In this document: in pieces, positions 1 to 7,216 of the stretch | Numbering within the stretch: the first letter of the stretch is position 1 | How the letters are laid out: every line of letters begins with the position of its first letter | Translations under genes and position numbers: made by a program | The notes under the pieces: generated by a model | What the model saw: the letters and a program-made list of their open reading frames with translations, nothing else | What the model was told of the DNA's origin: nothing | Database searches by the model: none | Assembly (NCBI GenBank): GCA_035548055.1 | Contig: DASZTL010000027.1 | Location: forward strand, 1-19,825 | Direction of reading: 5' to 3' | Source: DASZTV01 sp035548055 | GTDB taxonomy: Bacteria; Actinomycetota; Actinomycetes; JAFAQI01 | Length of the DNA: 19,825 nucleotides

Positions 1-777
1 CGGGAGCTGGGAGAGCACCGGAACGCCGAGGAGCTGGCTCCCGGCGGCGGCCGTCACCGCATATGGCAAGCCCGCCTCACTGGCGCGCTCGGCGAACCGA
101 TGCAACAGTTCGTTGGGGGTCCGCGCGTATAGGTACGCCGCCGCGGACTCCGGCCGGCGCCGGGCGCTGTCCAGCCCGGCCAGCCAGTCCAGCGCGGCCG
201 CTCGGTCGGTGAGATGCCGACGTTGTTGCGGCCCCTTTCCGGTCGTCGTCACGAGACGCTCATCCTCGAGGGCTTTGAAGACTGTGTGTGCCTGCCCGAC
301 CGACAGGGCGGCCTGCTGAGCGAGCCGGGCGACCGTCCACTCCTTCTCCCAGGCCCCGAGCAGGACTTGCACCGCCCGGAGCCCGACCGGACCTAGGCCC
401 TTGGCGGTTTGCCCGTCCGCCCTCGGACGTGTGGCGCCTTCGATGTGCACCATCACCCCCGGCCAATCGAGGTGGAGCGCGCCGCGCCCGTCGCACCAGG
501 ACAACCCAACGTCTTCCAGCAGATCGCGCTCCCGCTGCGGGATCGTGCGCGCGACGACCATCCCCACGGCGTGCGCGGGCACCAGCGGCAGCAGTGCCCG
601 TACCGCCGCGTCGCCGGTCCCCGCGTCTGCGCGGGGAAGCAGCACCAGCGGACGAAGGTCGGGCCCGACGCCGATGCGGTTGGAACGCCCGGCGTGCAGG
701 TCGACGTGAGGCACGCCAAGGAGCACACGGCGGTACCGTTCCGGCGTCGCCGCTTCCAACTCTACCCTTATCTTCAT
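1..777 (-). CDS. AbiEi-type winged-helix protein (partial, runs off left edge)
   Basis: Reading leftwards from the ATG at 775-777 gives 259 residues with no stop before the window edge, so the C-terminus is missing. The N-terminal ~110 residues are an alpha/beta domain of unclear role. Residues about 131-192 form a winged helix: a helix-turn-helix around WTVARLAQQAALSVGQAHTV, then LEDERLVTTTGKGP and RRHLTD as the wing. The following part (PESAAAYLYARTPNELLHRF, then AAAGSQLLGVPV) matches my memory of the AbiEi_2 family, annotated as type IV toxin-antitoxin antitoxins/transcriptional regulators. No AbiEii-type nucleotidyltransferase toxin is visible on this side; it could lie beyond base 1. A consensus-like promoter at 786-814 predicts a leaderless mRNA, which supports this start, and there is no Shine-Dalgarno sequence. 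The family call is by pattern recognition only; a solo regulator is an equally good reading. Confidence 0.72.
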   Translation of the reverse strand, partial: MKIRVELEAATPERYRRVLLGVPHVDLHAGRSNRIGVGPDLRPLVLLPRADAGTGDAAVRALLPLVPAHAVGMVVARTIPQRERDLLEDVGLSWCDGRGALHLDWPGVMVHIEGATRPRADGQTAKGLGPVGLRAVQVLLGAWEKEWTVARLAQQAALSVGQAHTVFKALEDERLVTTTGKGPQQRRHLTDRAAALDWLAGLDSARRRPESAAAYLYARTPNELLHRFAERASEAGLPYAVTAAAGSQLLGVPVLSQLP

Positions 778-785
778 TACACAGC

Positions 786-814
786 ATCATTCAGCGTGGA
801 GTGAAAGGTGTCAA
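786..814 (-). promoter_or_regulatory. Promoter of the AbiEi-type gene, leaderless
   Basis: On the minus strand TTGACA (814-809) is followed by exactly 17 bases and then AATGAT (791-786), a good match to a housekeeping sigma promoter. Eight bases separate the -10 box from the ATG at 777, so transcription should begin at or next to the A of the start codon. The -35 box overlaps the TGA that ends the pirin remnant (811-813). Confidence 0.6.
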
Positions 815-1345
815 TATGTGAATGGGGCAGGGAGAACAGTCGCGGCGGTCAGTCCGACCTCAAGGCGGGGCAGGTCCACGTGGTGGGCGAACATCGCCGC
901 CGCGTCGCGGATCTGCGCCGGCTGCGCCAGCCGTAGCTGGATGCCTTCGAGCGAGCCGGCGTACCGACCGGCGCCCTCCTCACTGTGGCTGATCCCGTAG
1001 CCCGCAGTCATGAGGTTCAGCTCGCCCGGCCGGATCGGCTGCTCGCTTCCCAGGCTGTCCCGATGCAGCACCTCGCCGTCGAACAGCCACGTCACGGTCG
1101 CCAGCCCCAGGTGGGGAATGCGGACCTATGTCGAGGCCCTGTTCGGCGGTGACATCGGTGGGCCCGAAGTGGTCGGCGAAGCACCACGGGCCCACGGTTC
1201 GCCGATGTCGCTGTGGAAGCGCACGCCTGACGTGGACTCTGCCGACCTCGGCGCCGCGGTCTTCGGAGATCTCGATCGCGGGAGGTCCCGCAACTCCGCG
1301 CGCCGGGCTGAGCTGCGCCTCGCCTGGTTGGAGTGGCCCACTCAT
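811..1345 (-). pseudogene. Pirin family protein, frameshifted and truncated
   Basis: Two minus-strand reading frames together read as the N-terminal half of a pirin (cupin-fold, metal-binding). The first starts at ATG 1345 and gives AIEISEDRGAEVGRVHVRRA, ALPQRHRRTVGPWCFADHFG and LDIGPH. The frame then shifts at about 1112-1119, within what should be the GPHPH metal-ligand motif (an extra base in CATTCCCCACC). The second continues with LGLATVTWLFDGEVLHRDSL, RPGELNLMTAGYGISHSEE and HVDLPRLEVGLTAATVL before a TGA at 811. Pirins are usually close to 300 residues; only about 178 can be reconstructed, and the C-terminal cupin is gone. The frameshift falls on the active-site histidines, so neither piece should work. 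The 3' end abuts the promoter of the next gene, which suggests a deletion or insertion junction there. A sequencing error could explain the shift but not the lost C-terminus. Confidence 0.78.
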
Positions 1346-1365
1346 AGGTCCCGCAATTCCGCTCG
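1283..1365. repeat. Direct repeat pair, 20 bp, 63 bp apart
   Basis: AGGTCCCGCAACTCCGCGCG (1283-1302) and AGGTCCCGCAATTCCGCTCG (1346-1365) match at 18 of 20 bases. One copy lies just upstream of the pirin remnant's ATG and the other inside its first codons. The 63-base offset is a multiple of three. Between them is a 13-bp palindrome, GAGTGGCCCACTC (1331-1343). The second copy also forms AGGTCC-N15-GGACCT (1346-1372). Confidence 0.5.
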
Positions 1366-1438
1366 AGGACCTCCGACTCTGGTGCGGGTGCACGAGACGC
1401 GTCCAGCCTCGAAGTGGTTGAGGAAGGAGGTGATGACG

Positions 1439-1879
1439 ATGACCACGCTGAAACGACGGGATCCGTTCGCGATCGAGTTGCCCGACTGGATGGAGCGCTT
1501 CATCGAGGAGCGTCCGTGGCGCCGAATCGACGATGTTGTCGGTGCTTCGGCGATTCGGATGGAGGAGTTCATGGACGACGGCATGCTGGTCGTCCGCGCA
1601 GAGATGCCGGGCCTTGACATCGACAAGGACCTCGCCATCTCGCTGCACGACGGACTCCTGCACATCAAGGCGCAGCGGACACAAAAGGAGGAGAAGAAGG
1701 ACAAGGAGTACTTCCGCTCCGAGTTCCGCTACGGCGAGTTTGAGCGGACGCTTCCGCTTCCGCCCGGCGTCACCGTTGCGGACGTCAAGGCGACGTACAC
1801 CGACGGTGTCGTCGAGGTCCGAATCCCCGCCGGCGCGCCCGCCGATGGCACGACGAAGGTGCCGGTCCAGCGCGTCTGA
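1439..1879 (+). CDS. Hsp20/alpha-crystallin family small heat-shock protein
   Basis: This 146-residue ATP-independent holdase chaperone would bind unfolding proteins in the cytoplasm. The alpha-crystallin domain covers about residues 40-135. It contains MDDGMLVVRAEMPGLDIDKD, the LHIKAQR strand, the charged KEEKKDKEYFRSEFRYGEFE loop, the family hallmark RTLPLPPGV, and TYTDGVVEVRIPA near the end. The length is normal for bacterial Hsp20. The start is set by a near-perfect AAGGAGG (1424-1430) eight bases before ATG 1439. An ATG at 1433 is in frame but only two bases from the Shine-Dalgarno sequence. The gene is divergent from the pirin remnant and ends in a strong hairpin. I see no CIRCE and no clean HAIR (HspR) operator upstream; the palindrome at 1331-1343 is the only symmetrical element. 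Confidence 0.95.
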   Translation: MTTLKRRDPFAIELPDWMERFIEERPWRRIDDVVGASAIRMEEFMDDGMLVVRAEMPGLDIDKDLAISLHDGLLHIKAQRTQKEEKKDKEYFRSEFRYGEFERTLPLPPGVTVADVKATYTDGVVEVRIPAGAPADGTTKVPVQRV

Positions 1880-1884
1880 TCACC

Positions 1885-1925
1885 CCCGAGGAGGGGCCGG
1901 CGAACCTTGCCGGCCCCTCCTCGGG
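1885..1925. terminator. Bidirectional hairpin between hsp20 and gap
   Basis: A perfect 17-bp stem (arms 1885-1901 and 1909-1925, each beginning or ending in CCCGAGGAGGGG/its complement) closes a 7-base loop, GAACCTT. It sits six bases after the Hsp20 stop and 36 bases from the stop of the convergent gap gene, so it can serve both. There is no U-tract, as is usual for GC-rich actinobacterial hairpins. Confidence 0.8.
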
Positions 1926-1961
1926 ACGTTCGACTCACCCGGCTCGAGCCGCTGCCCCGGG

Positions 1962-2966
1962 TCAGAGTTGACGGGCAACCAGGCGACACAGATCCAGAAG
2001 CCGGCAGGTATAGCCGTATTCGTTGTCGTACCAGCCAAAGATCTTCACCAGCTCGCCGTTGGCCTGGGTCAACGTCGCGTCGTAGATACACGACGCGGAG
2101 TCGCCGATGACGTCACGCGAAACGATCGGATCCGCGCAGTAGCGCAGGATGCCCCGGAGCCTTCCTTCGGCGGCGTCGTGGAAGGCCGCGTTGATTTCCT
2201 CCGGCGTCGTCGCCACGGCGAGGACCGCAGCCAGATCCGTCAGCGATCCGTCCTCTACAGGTACCCGCACCGCCATGCCGTCGAGCTTGCCCGCAGCCGA
2301 TTCGATCACCAGACCAGTCGTCCGTGCCGCTCCGGTCGATGTCGGAATGATGTTGACCGCACCGGCTCGCGCCCGATGCAGGTCCTTGTGGGGTCCGTCC
2401 AGGATCATCTGGTCGTTGGTGTAGCCGTGGATGGTCGTCATGAAGCCCTTGACCAACCCGAAGGACTCCTCGAGCACCTTCACCATCGGAGCAACGCAGT
2501 TAGTGGTGCACGACGCGTTCGAGATGACATCGTGGCGCTCCGCGTCGTATGCACCATCGTTGACACCGATCACGATGGTGGCATCGACCGGCCCCTTGGC
2601 GGGTGCTGAGATGAGGACCTTCCGCGCTCCGCTCTTCAGGTGGTAGGCGGCATCCTCGCGGGTACGGAACTTCCCGGTGGACTCGATGACGATGTCCACA
2701 CCTTGGCTGCCCCAATCGAGCTTGGCGGGGTCGCGTTCAGCTGTGACAGCAATCCGGCGTCCACCGACGATCAGCGCGGCGTCGTCGTAGGAGACGTCGT
2801 GGGCGAACCTGCCGTAGGTGGAGTCGTAACGGAGCAGATGCGCGAGCGTCGCCGTGCTGGCCAGGTCGTTGACCGCGACGACCTCGCAGTCGCGGTCGTC
2901 GACCACTGTCCTGACGAAGCCGCGGCCGATGCGGCCGAATCCGTTGACTCCGATCCGAGTTGTCAT
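1962..2966 (-). CDS. gap: Type I glyceraldehyde-3-phosphate dehydrogenase
   Basis: This 334-residue cytoplasmic glycolytic enzyme converts glyceraldehyde-3-phosphate, NAD and phosphate to 1,3-bisphosphoglycerate. The N-terminal Rossmann motif is GVNGFGRIGRGF. Asp34 in VAVNDL is the residue expected for NAD rather than NADP preference. The catalytic cysteine is C153 in SNASCTTNC and the general base is H180 in TTIHGYTNDQ. The conserved end WYDNEYGYTCRLLDL is present. A longer frame reaches back to 3086, but GGAGG lies seven bases before ATG 2966 and the protein family starts there. It is not beside pgk or tpi, the usual glycolytic partners; it diverges from the sugar PTS operon across 247 bp. 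This may therefore be a second gap copy tied to sugar uptake, which is inference. Confidence 0.96.
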   Translation of the reverse strand: MTTRIGVNGFGRIGRGFVRTVVDDRDCEVVAVNDLASTATLAHLLRYDSTYGRFAHDVSYDDAALIVGGRRIAVTAERDPAKLDWGSQGVDIVIESTGKFRTREDAAYHLKSGARKVLISAPAKGPVDATIVIGVNDGAYDAERHDVISNASCTTNCVAPMVKVLEESFGLVKGFMTTIHGYTNDQMILDGPHKDLHRARAGAVNIIPTSTGAARTTGLVIESAAGKLDGMAVRVPVEDGSLTDLAAVLAVATTPEEINAAFHDAAEGRLRGILRYCADPIVSRDVIGDSASCIYDATLTQANGELVKIFGWYDNEYGYTCRLLDLCRLVARQL

Positions 2967-3076
2967 TTTCCAACCTCCGTTCAGCTCCAAGCGTTCTTCA
3001 GCGTCCGCGCTCTGCTTCGTCCTAGCCAGAGTCGAAGGTCCAGGGGCCCGCCGATGAGAGGCGGTCCGCACTTCAT

Positions 3077-3101
3077 GACCGGCCACGACCTACTGCCGGT
3101 C
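3077..3101. promoter_or_regulatory. Inverted repeat in gap/PTS intergenic region
   Basis: GACCGGC (3077-3083) and GCCGGTC (3095-3101) are perfect inverted arms around an 11-base spacer. They lie about 110 bp upstream of the PTS IIC start, in the 247-bp region shared with the divergent gap gene. This is the size of a dimeric repressor site, but the arms are GC-rich and could arise by chance. It does not match the DasR site (dre) consensus. Confidence 0.3.
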
Positions 3102-3213
3102 GGGTCGGTAGCGCACGTCACACCGGGCGATGACCTTCGCCTCTAGCGACCTCTTCAGAGCCCGCCGCATCGTGGCACTCAGCTACATGGGAAGCCACAA
3201 GGAGGTGGCAACA

Positions 3214-4674
3214 GTGTCTGGGTTCGAGAAGACCCTCGAGTGGTTCGCAAACAACATCTTCAACGAGGTCGCGATTCTGATCGCCCTCATCGTGCTCATC
3301 GGACTACTGCTCCAGAAGAAGCGCGGAGACGAGATCATCTCCGGAGCGATCCGAGCCGCGGTCGGCGTATATGCGATGTTCATCGGAGTTGCCGTCTTCG
3401 TGGGCGGTCTGAGCGCGTTCCAGGCGATTACGGCCAGCGCCTTTGGCAAGACACCGCCGACCTCGCTGGACAAGTACTCGTTGGACACCTTCATGGCCGA
3501 CAAGGGCTCCGTCATTGCGATGGTCATTACGGTGGCCTTCCTGATGCATATCGCCATCGTCAGACTGTTCAAGCTCAAGTTCGTCTATCTGACCGGCCAC
3601 CTCATGTTCTGGATGAGCGTGGTCGTCACCGCCTCGCTTTCAGCGGGCTGGGGAAGCATGGGCAAGTGGACGATGATTCTGGTCGGCTCGGCGATCGTCG
3701 CGACCTACTGGACGGTTCAGCCGCTCGTCCTCCAGAAGAAGATGGAGCGAGTTATCGGGTCGGATGAGTGGGGCTACGGCCACACGAGTTCGTCTGCGGC
3801 CTACCTCGGCGCAGCCGTCGGAAAGCGAATCGGTGACCCGGAGCGGCAAGACACGGAGAAGTTGCACCTGCCGCGCTGGCTGTCGTTCTTCAAGGATGTA
3901 AACGTCGCCACAGCCGTCGTGATCATGGTGATCATGCTGATCGCGATGGCATTCGCAGATCCCAAGGTGTACGACGCTCAGGCCGCAACCTACAGCGCAA
4001 CCATGAACCCGTGGGTGTGGGCGGTCGTGTCCGCCCTGCGGTTTGCAGCCGGCATCGCCGTCCTGCTGTTCGGCGTTCGGATGTTCCTTGCCGAGATCGT
4101 CCCGGCCTTCAAGGGCATCAGCGACAAGGTCATCCCTGGCGCACGTCCAGCTCTGGACTGCCCGACCGTGTTCCCGTACTCACCGACGGCAGTGATGATC
4201 GGATTCCTGTCAAGCACCGCAGTATTCCTCGCGATGATGGCACTCTTCCCGGCAGTCGGCTGGTTCGGAGGATTCGTACTGGTCCCACCGATGATCATGC
4301 TGTTCTTCCCGGGCGGCGCTGCCGGTGTCTTCGGCAACAAGCACGGCGGTTGGCCGGGAGCGGTCGCAGGTGGAGCCATCAACGGCCTGTTCCTCGCCTT
4401 CGGTCAGGCGATCACCTGGCACCTGCTGGCGCACAACGGCCCGCAGATGGCGACGCTCGCCGACCCCGACTGGTACATCGTGAACTGGGTGGTTCTCTTC
4501 TTCCGTCATCCACTTGGGTTCGCTGACGGCTACCAGGCCTTCGTGACCGTCTTCGGCTGGCTCTTCTGCGCAGTGGCGGTCTACGGCCTCTACTCGCTCT
4601 TCAAGCGCGTCAATGGCCCGAAGCACCCGCAACCGATCGAGACCGTCGAGTCCCGGACGCTCACCCACGTGTGA
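3214..4674 (+). CDS. PTS EIIC, UlaA/GAT (ascorbate-type) family
   Basis: This 486-residue polytopic inner-membrane permease translocates and helps phosphorylate the sugar. About ten hydrophobic helices can be seen, starting with NEVAILIALIVLIGLLLQKK. Family-typical segments include GVYAMFIGVAVFVGGLSAFQ, FVYLTGHLMFWMSV, a cytoplasmic loop around residues 190-235, and PGARPALDCPTVFPYSPTAV, as in UlaA/SgaT. UlaA of E. coli is slightly shorter. The start is GTG 3214, with AAGGAGG eight bases upstream; ATG 3187 is in frame but has no Shine-Dalgarno sequence. IIB follows 44 bp later and then six coupled genes. No ascorbate-catabolic genes (UlaD/E/F/G types) are present; the downstream enzymes are those of amino-sugar use. 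The substrate is therefore probably not ascorbate. Confidence 0.9.
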   Translation: MSGFEKTLEWFANNIFNEVAILIALIVLIGLLLQKKRGDEIISGAIRAAVGVYAMFIGVAVFVGGLSAFQAITASAFGKTPPTSLDKYSLDTFMADKGSVIAMVITVAFLMHIAIVRLFKLKFVYLTGHLMFWMSVVVTASLSAGWGSMGKWTMILVGSAIVATYWTVQPLVLQKKMERVIGSDEWGYGHTSSSAAYLGAAVGKRIGDPERQDTEKLHLPRWLSFFKDVNVATAVVIMVIMLIAMAFADPKVYDAQAATYSATMNPWVWAVVSALRFAAGIAVLLFGVRMFLAEIVPAFKGISDKVIPGARPALDCPTVFPYSPTAVMIGFLSSTAVFLAMMALFPAVGWFGGFVLVPPMIMLFFPGGAAGVFGNKHGGWPGAVAGGAINGLFLAFGQAITWHLLAHNGPQMATLADPDWYIVNWVVLFFRHPLGFADGYQAFVTVFGWLFCAVAVYGLYSLFKRVNGPKHPQPIETVESRTLTHV

Positions 4675-4718
4675 CGGCTGCGCGATTCGCCGGCTCGACA
4701 CAAGAAGGGATCAAGAAG

Positions 4719-5036
4719 ATGTCTGGACGCAAGGGCGTGGATGAGGACCTCGAAGTCCTGACCATCTGCGGCGTGGGCATGGGTACATCGCTCATCATGC
4801 GGATGACCGCCGAAGAGGTGTTCAAGCAACTCGGCATCCGCGCCCACGTCCAGGCCACTGATGTGTCGTCAGCGCGCGGAATGCACGCCGACATGCTGAT
4901 CGGTCAAGCCATGCACACCGAAGAGTTCATGGGGCGCGGACCGGTCGTCATCACCGTCGAGAACTTCATCGACAAGAACGAAATGCGCGCCAAGATCCTC
5001 GCTGGTCTGGAGGCTCTGGGATGGCAGTCAGCGTAG
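4719..5036 (+). CDS. PTS EIIB, GAT/ascorbate type
   Basis: This small 105-residue cytoplasmic protein accepts phosphate from IIA on a cysteine and passes it to the sugar at IIC. The phosphorylation site is C17 in TICGVGMGTSLIMRM, the P-loop-like CGxGxGTS of the GAT-family IIB. The length is normal for a free-standing IIB. The Shine-Dalgarno AAGGGA (4705-4710) lies eight bases before the ATG. The 3' end overlaps the IIA start by 16 bases, so the two are probably translationally coupled. Confidence 0.92.
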   Translation: MSGRKGVDEDLEVLTICGVGMGTSLIMRMTAEEVFKQLGIRAHVQATDVSSARGMHADMLIGQAMHTEEFMGRGPVVITVENFIDKNEMRAKILAGLEALGWQSA

Positions 5037-5491
5037 AAGCCGGCACCCGGGTCACCGGGAGAGTCAACGTGCACGCAGCGGATTGGGCGGCTGCTGTCAG
5101 GGCAGCCACCCAGTTGCTGGTCACGTCGGGCGCCGTCTCCGAGAGGTACGCCGACCGGTGCGTCAACATCGTCCGTGAGCAGGGTCCCTACATTGTGATT
5201 GCTCCCGGCATCGCGTTGGCGCACGCCCGGCCCGAAGACGGGGCACACGCACTCGGCCTCGCCGCGGTGTGCCTCGCCGAACCGGTGCGGTTCGGTCATC
5301 AGACCAACGACCCCGTCGACGTGGTCTTCGCGTTCAGCTCTCCCGAGCCCGATGCCCATGTCGGACTGATCGCCTCACTGGCACGCGCGCTGGCGGATGG
5401 TCTCGCCGACCGGTTTCGCCTGGCCGCGACTGATGAGGCAGCCACATTGCTGCTGCAAGGAGTGATCAACGATGAGCAACAACTTCGGTGA
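5021..5491 (+). CDS. PTS EIIA, fructose/mannitol/ascorbate (EIIA-2) type
   Basis: This 156-residue cytoplasmic phosphocarrier of the PTS_EIIA_2 fold receives phosphate from HPr. The active-site histidine is H68 in APGIALAHARPEDG, the signature of this IIA class (UlaC, MtlA-IIA, FruA-IIA). Later strands PVDVVFAFSSPEPDAHVGLI and the C-terminal helix are as expected. The start ATG overlaps the end of IIB and has GGAGG seven bases upstream, inside the IIB gene. The end overlaps the next gene by 20 bases. IIC, IIB and IIA as separate chains in this operon is the layout seen in ula-type systems. Confidence 0.93.
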   Translation: MAVSVEAGTRVTGRVNVHAADWAAAVRAATQLLVTSGAVSERYADRCVNIVREQGPYIVIAPGIALAHARPEDGAHALGLAAVCLAEPVRFGHQTNDPVDVVFAFSSPEPDAHVGLIASLARALADGLADRFRLAATDEAATLLLQGVINDEQQLR

Positions 5492-6194
5492 ACAGATGCG
5501 ATCGCATCTCGCCCAGGTCGAGTCGTCCAACGCCGAGACACTTGATCGCACCGCCGAGATGATGCTGAACGTCATACGCAACGAGGGACTGATCTACGTC
5601 GGCGGAACCGGCCACTCATGTGCGTTGATGCTCGAGTCCTTCTACCGGGCCGGTGGACTGGCCTGCGTCCAGCCGCTGTATCACCCCGCTCTCCTCCCGC
5701 TTCACGGCGGAGAGGACAGCACCCTCGCCGAGAAGACCAGCGGGTTCGCCCGCATCCTGGTCGACCGGTTCGGTCCGTCAACGAACGACCTCGCCTTCGT
5801 GTTCTCCAACTCCGGTGTGAACGCCGTACCCGTGGAGCTGGCGGACGAGCTGAAGCGAGGTGGCACCCCCGTCATCGCCGTCGTGTCGCTCACCCACCTG
5901 CGCGCTGCCCCATCGCGCGGCGACCACAAGATCGATGCGGTCGCCGACGTCATCATCGACACGCTGGTTCCCTACGGCGACGCCGCCTACCCCACCGCAG
6001 ACGGATCGACCACGGCCGGGCTGTCGTCGCTCAGCTGCGTGTTTGTCTGGAACCTGCTTCTCACACGTCTCGCAGACCTGGCGGCGAATGCCGGCGTACA
6101 GCTGCCCATCTTCACCAGCTCCAACGTCGCAGGAGGCGCCGACCGGAATGCCGAGCTGTTCAAGCAGTACCGGCCCCGTGTGCGGTCGTTGTGA
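5472..6194 (+). CDS. SIS-domain sugar-phosphate protein (SIS_2, UPF0309-like)
   Basis: This 240-residue single-SIS protein belongs to the group annotated 'sugar isomerase domain-containing' or UPF0309. The sugar-phosphate-binding fold is seen in GLIYVGGTGHSCALMLESFY, the strand-turn DLAFVFSNSGVNAVPVELAD, GGTPVIAVVSLTHLRAAPSR and the C-terminal helical part ending SSNVAGGADRNAELFKQY. The exact reaction is not known for this family as far as I recall. SIS domains bind phosphosugars for isomerisation, ether cleavage or regulation. AAGGAG lies nine bases before ATG 5472, within the IIA end. It is followed by a 4-base overlap (GTGA) with the second SIS gene. In this operon it could be an isomerase, epimerase or etherase acting on the imported phosphosugar. 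Confidence 0.8.
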   Translation: MSNNFGEQMRSHLAQVESSNAETLDRTAEMMLNVIRNEGLIYVGGTGHSCALMLESFYRAGGLACVQPLYHPALLPLHGGEDSTLAEKTSGFARILVDRFGPSTNDLAFVFSNSGVNAVPVELADELKRGGTPVIAVVSLTHLRAAPSRGDHKIDAVADVIIDTLVPYGDAAYPTADGSTTAGLSSLSCVFVWNLLLTRLADLAANAGVQLPIFTSSNVAGGADRNAELFKQYRPRVRSL

Positions 6195-7216
6195 ACGTCG
6201 CGCTCGCGCCGTTCCGCATGGCGGCGGAGATGGCCGAACAACCAGCTGTCCTGCGACGGCTCGTTGCGCGCCGTACCGGCGTCCACAACCAGATCACCCA
6301 TGCCCTACCTGAGGGACTAGCCGGCGTCGCATTTGTCGGCCGCGGATCCTCTGCAAACGCGGCCATGGCCGCGCGGGTGATGATCGAGCTCGCGACGCGG
6401 AAGCCGGTCGTGATGGTGTCACCGAGCATCGACCGGCTGTACGGCGCGCACACGGACTACTTCGGCCACCTCGCCGTCGGCCTCAGCTTCTCCGGCCACA
6501 CACCAGAGGTCGTTTCCACCCTCTTGGACCTCCAGGATCGAGGCGCCGCGACCATCGCGATCACCGGCGACGCGGAGTCGCCACTCGCGGAGGCTGCTGG
6601 GCTCACCATCGACCTCGGGACAGGCCCCGAACTGGCGGTGCCGACGACGAAAGGCTTCACCGCAGAACTCGCGATGCTCGTCATCCTCGCCGAGACGTTG
6701 GGCGGGACCCCTTTGCCACACGAAGCATGGGCGGCAGTCGCCGACGTCACGCAGCAAGTGCTCGAGGATGCCGCGGCCACCAAGGAAGTTGCTCGCGACC
6801 TGGCAGCTGCGCAACACGTCTCAGTAGTGGGTGCCGGCACCTACCTCGGCATCGCGCACGAGATCGCGCTCAAGTTCGAAGAGGCGGCGCTGCTGGCGGC
6901 CTCCGCGCACTCGTCGGCGTCGTACCGTCACGGTCCCATCGCGATGGCCAGCACTGCCCAACCTCTGGTGGCACTCGTGGGCCCCGGCTCCGCCGGCGCC
7001 GACACGACACAACTCGCAGCCGAGGCTGCCCGCAACGGCGCACCGGTGGTCACGATCGGCCCCTCCGGAACTATCCCGGTGCCGGACGGGCTACCGGAGT
7101 GGCTCGCCAGCATCCCCATGGCGGTTCGCGGCCAACAGCTCGCGTTGGCGATCGCGACCGAGAAGGGGCTAGATCCCGACCAGCCGCCGACGCTGTCGAA
7201 GGTCACCCTCACATGA
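6191..7216 (+). CDS. Double-SIS amino-sugar-phosphate deaminase/isomerase (GlmS-C/NagB-II/AgaS type)
   Basis: This 341-residue cytoplasmic enzyme has two SIS domains, like the isomerase half of GlmS but without the glutaminase domain. SIS1 is about residues 35-165, with GVAFVGRGSSANAAMAARVM and GLSFSGHTPEVVSTLLDLQ. SIS2 is about 195-325, with HVSVVGAGTYLGIAHEIALK, the family-typical LKFEEAALLAASAHS and YRHGPIAM. The ending LSKVTLT is typical. Free-standing proteins of this form act as glucosamine-6-phosphate or galactosamine-6-phosphate deaminases/isomerases (NagB-II, AgaS). With the deacetylase at the operon end this makes a two-step route from an N-acetylhexosamine-6-phosphate to a ketohexose phosphate. 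The start GTG 6191 overlaps the upstream TGA; ATG 6218 is an alternative, and neither has a good Shine-Dalgarno sequence. The next gene overlaps by ATGA. Confidence 0.85.
   Translation: MNVALAPFRMAAEMAEQPAVLRRLVARRTGVHNQITHALPEGLAGVAFVGRGSSANAAMAARVMIELATRKPVVMVSPSIDRLYGAHTDYFGHLAVGLSFSGHTPEVVSTLLDLQDRGAATIAITGDAESPLAEAAGLTIDLGTGPELAVPTTKGFTAELAMLVILAETLGGTPLPHEAWAAVADVTQQVLEDAAATKEVARDLAAAQHVSVVGAGTYLGIAHEIALKFEEAALLAASAHSSASYRHGPIAMASTAQPLVALVGPGSAGADTTQLAAEAARNGAPVVTIGPSGTIPVPDGLPEWLASIPMAVRGQQLALAIATEKGLDPDQPPTLSKVTLT

Noticed and set aside
94..101. Another GAACCGAT in the window
   Set aside because: It lies inside coding sequence and is not followed by GCGAA at 12 bases, so it is not counted as a sigma promoter.
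260..790. Long minus-strand open frame (176 codons) rich in Arg, Pro and Ala
   Set aside because: It is out of frame with the AbiEi-type gene on the same strand, has no family features, and is explained by GC-rich codon shadowing.
1346..1438. CIRCE or canonical HAIR element upstream of hsp20
   Set aside because: Neither TTAGCACTC-N9-GAGTGCTAA nor CTTGAGT-N7-ACTCAAG is present.
2967..3213. DasR (dre) operator for an amino-sugar operon
   Set aside because: I looked for a site like the TGGTCTAGACCA core in this control region and found none convincing; TCTAGCGACC near 3142 is only a partial match.
3214..4674. Calling the PTS an L-ascorbate system (ulaABC)
   Set aside because: The permease family fits, but no ascorbate-phosphate pathway enzymes are present and the co-operonic enzymes are those of amino sugars, so no ula symbols were assigned.
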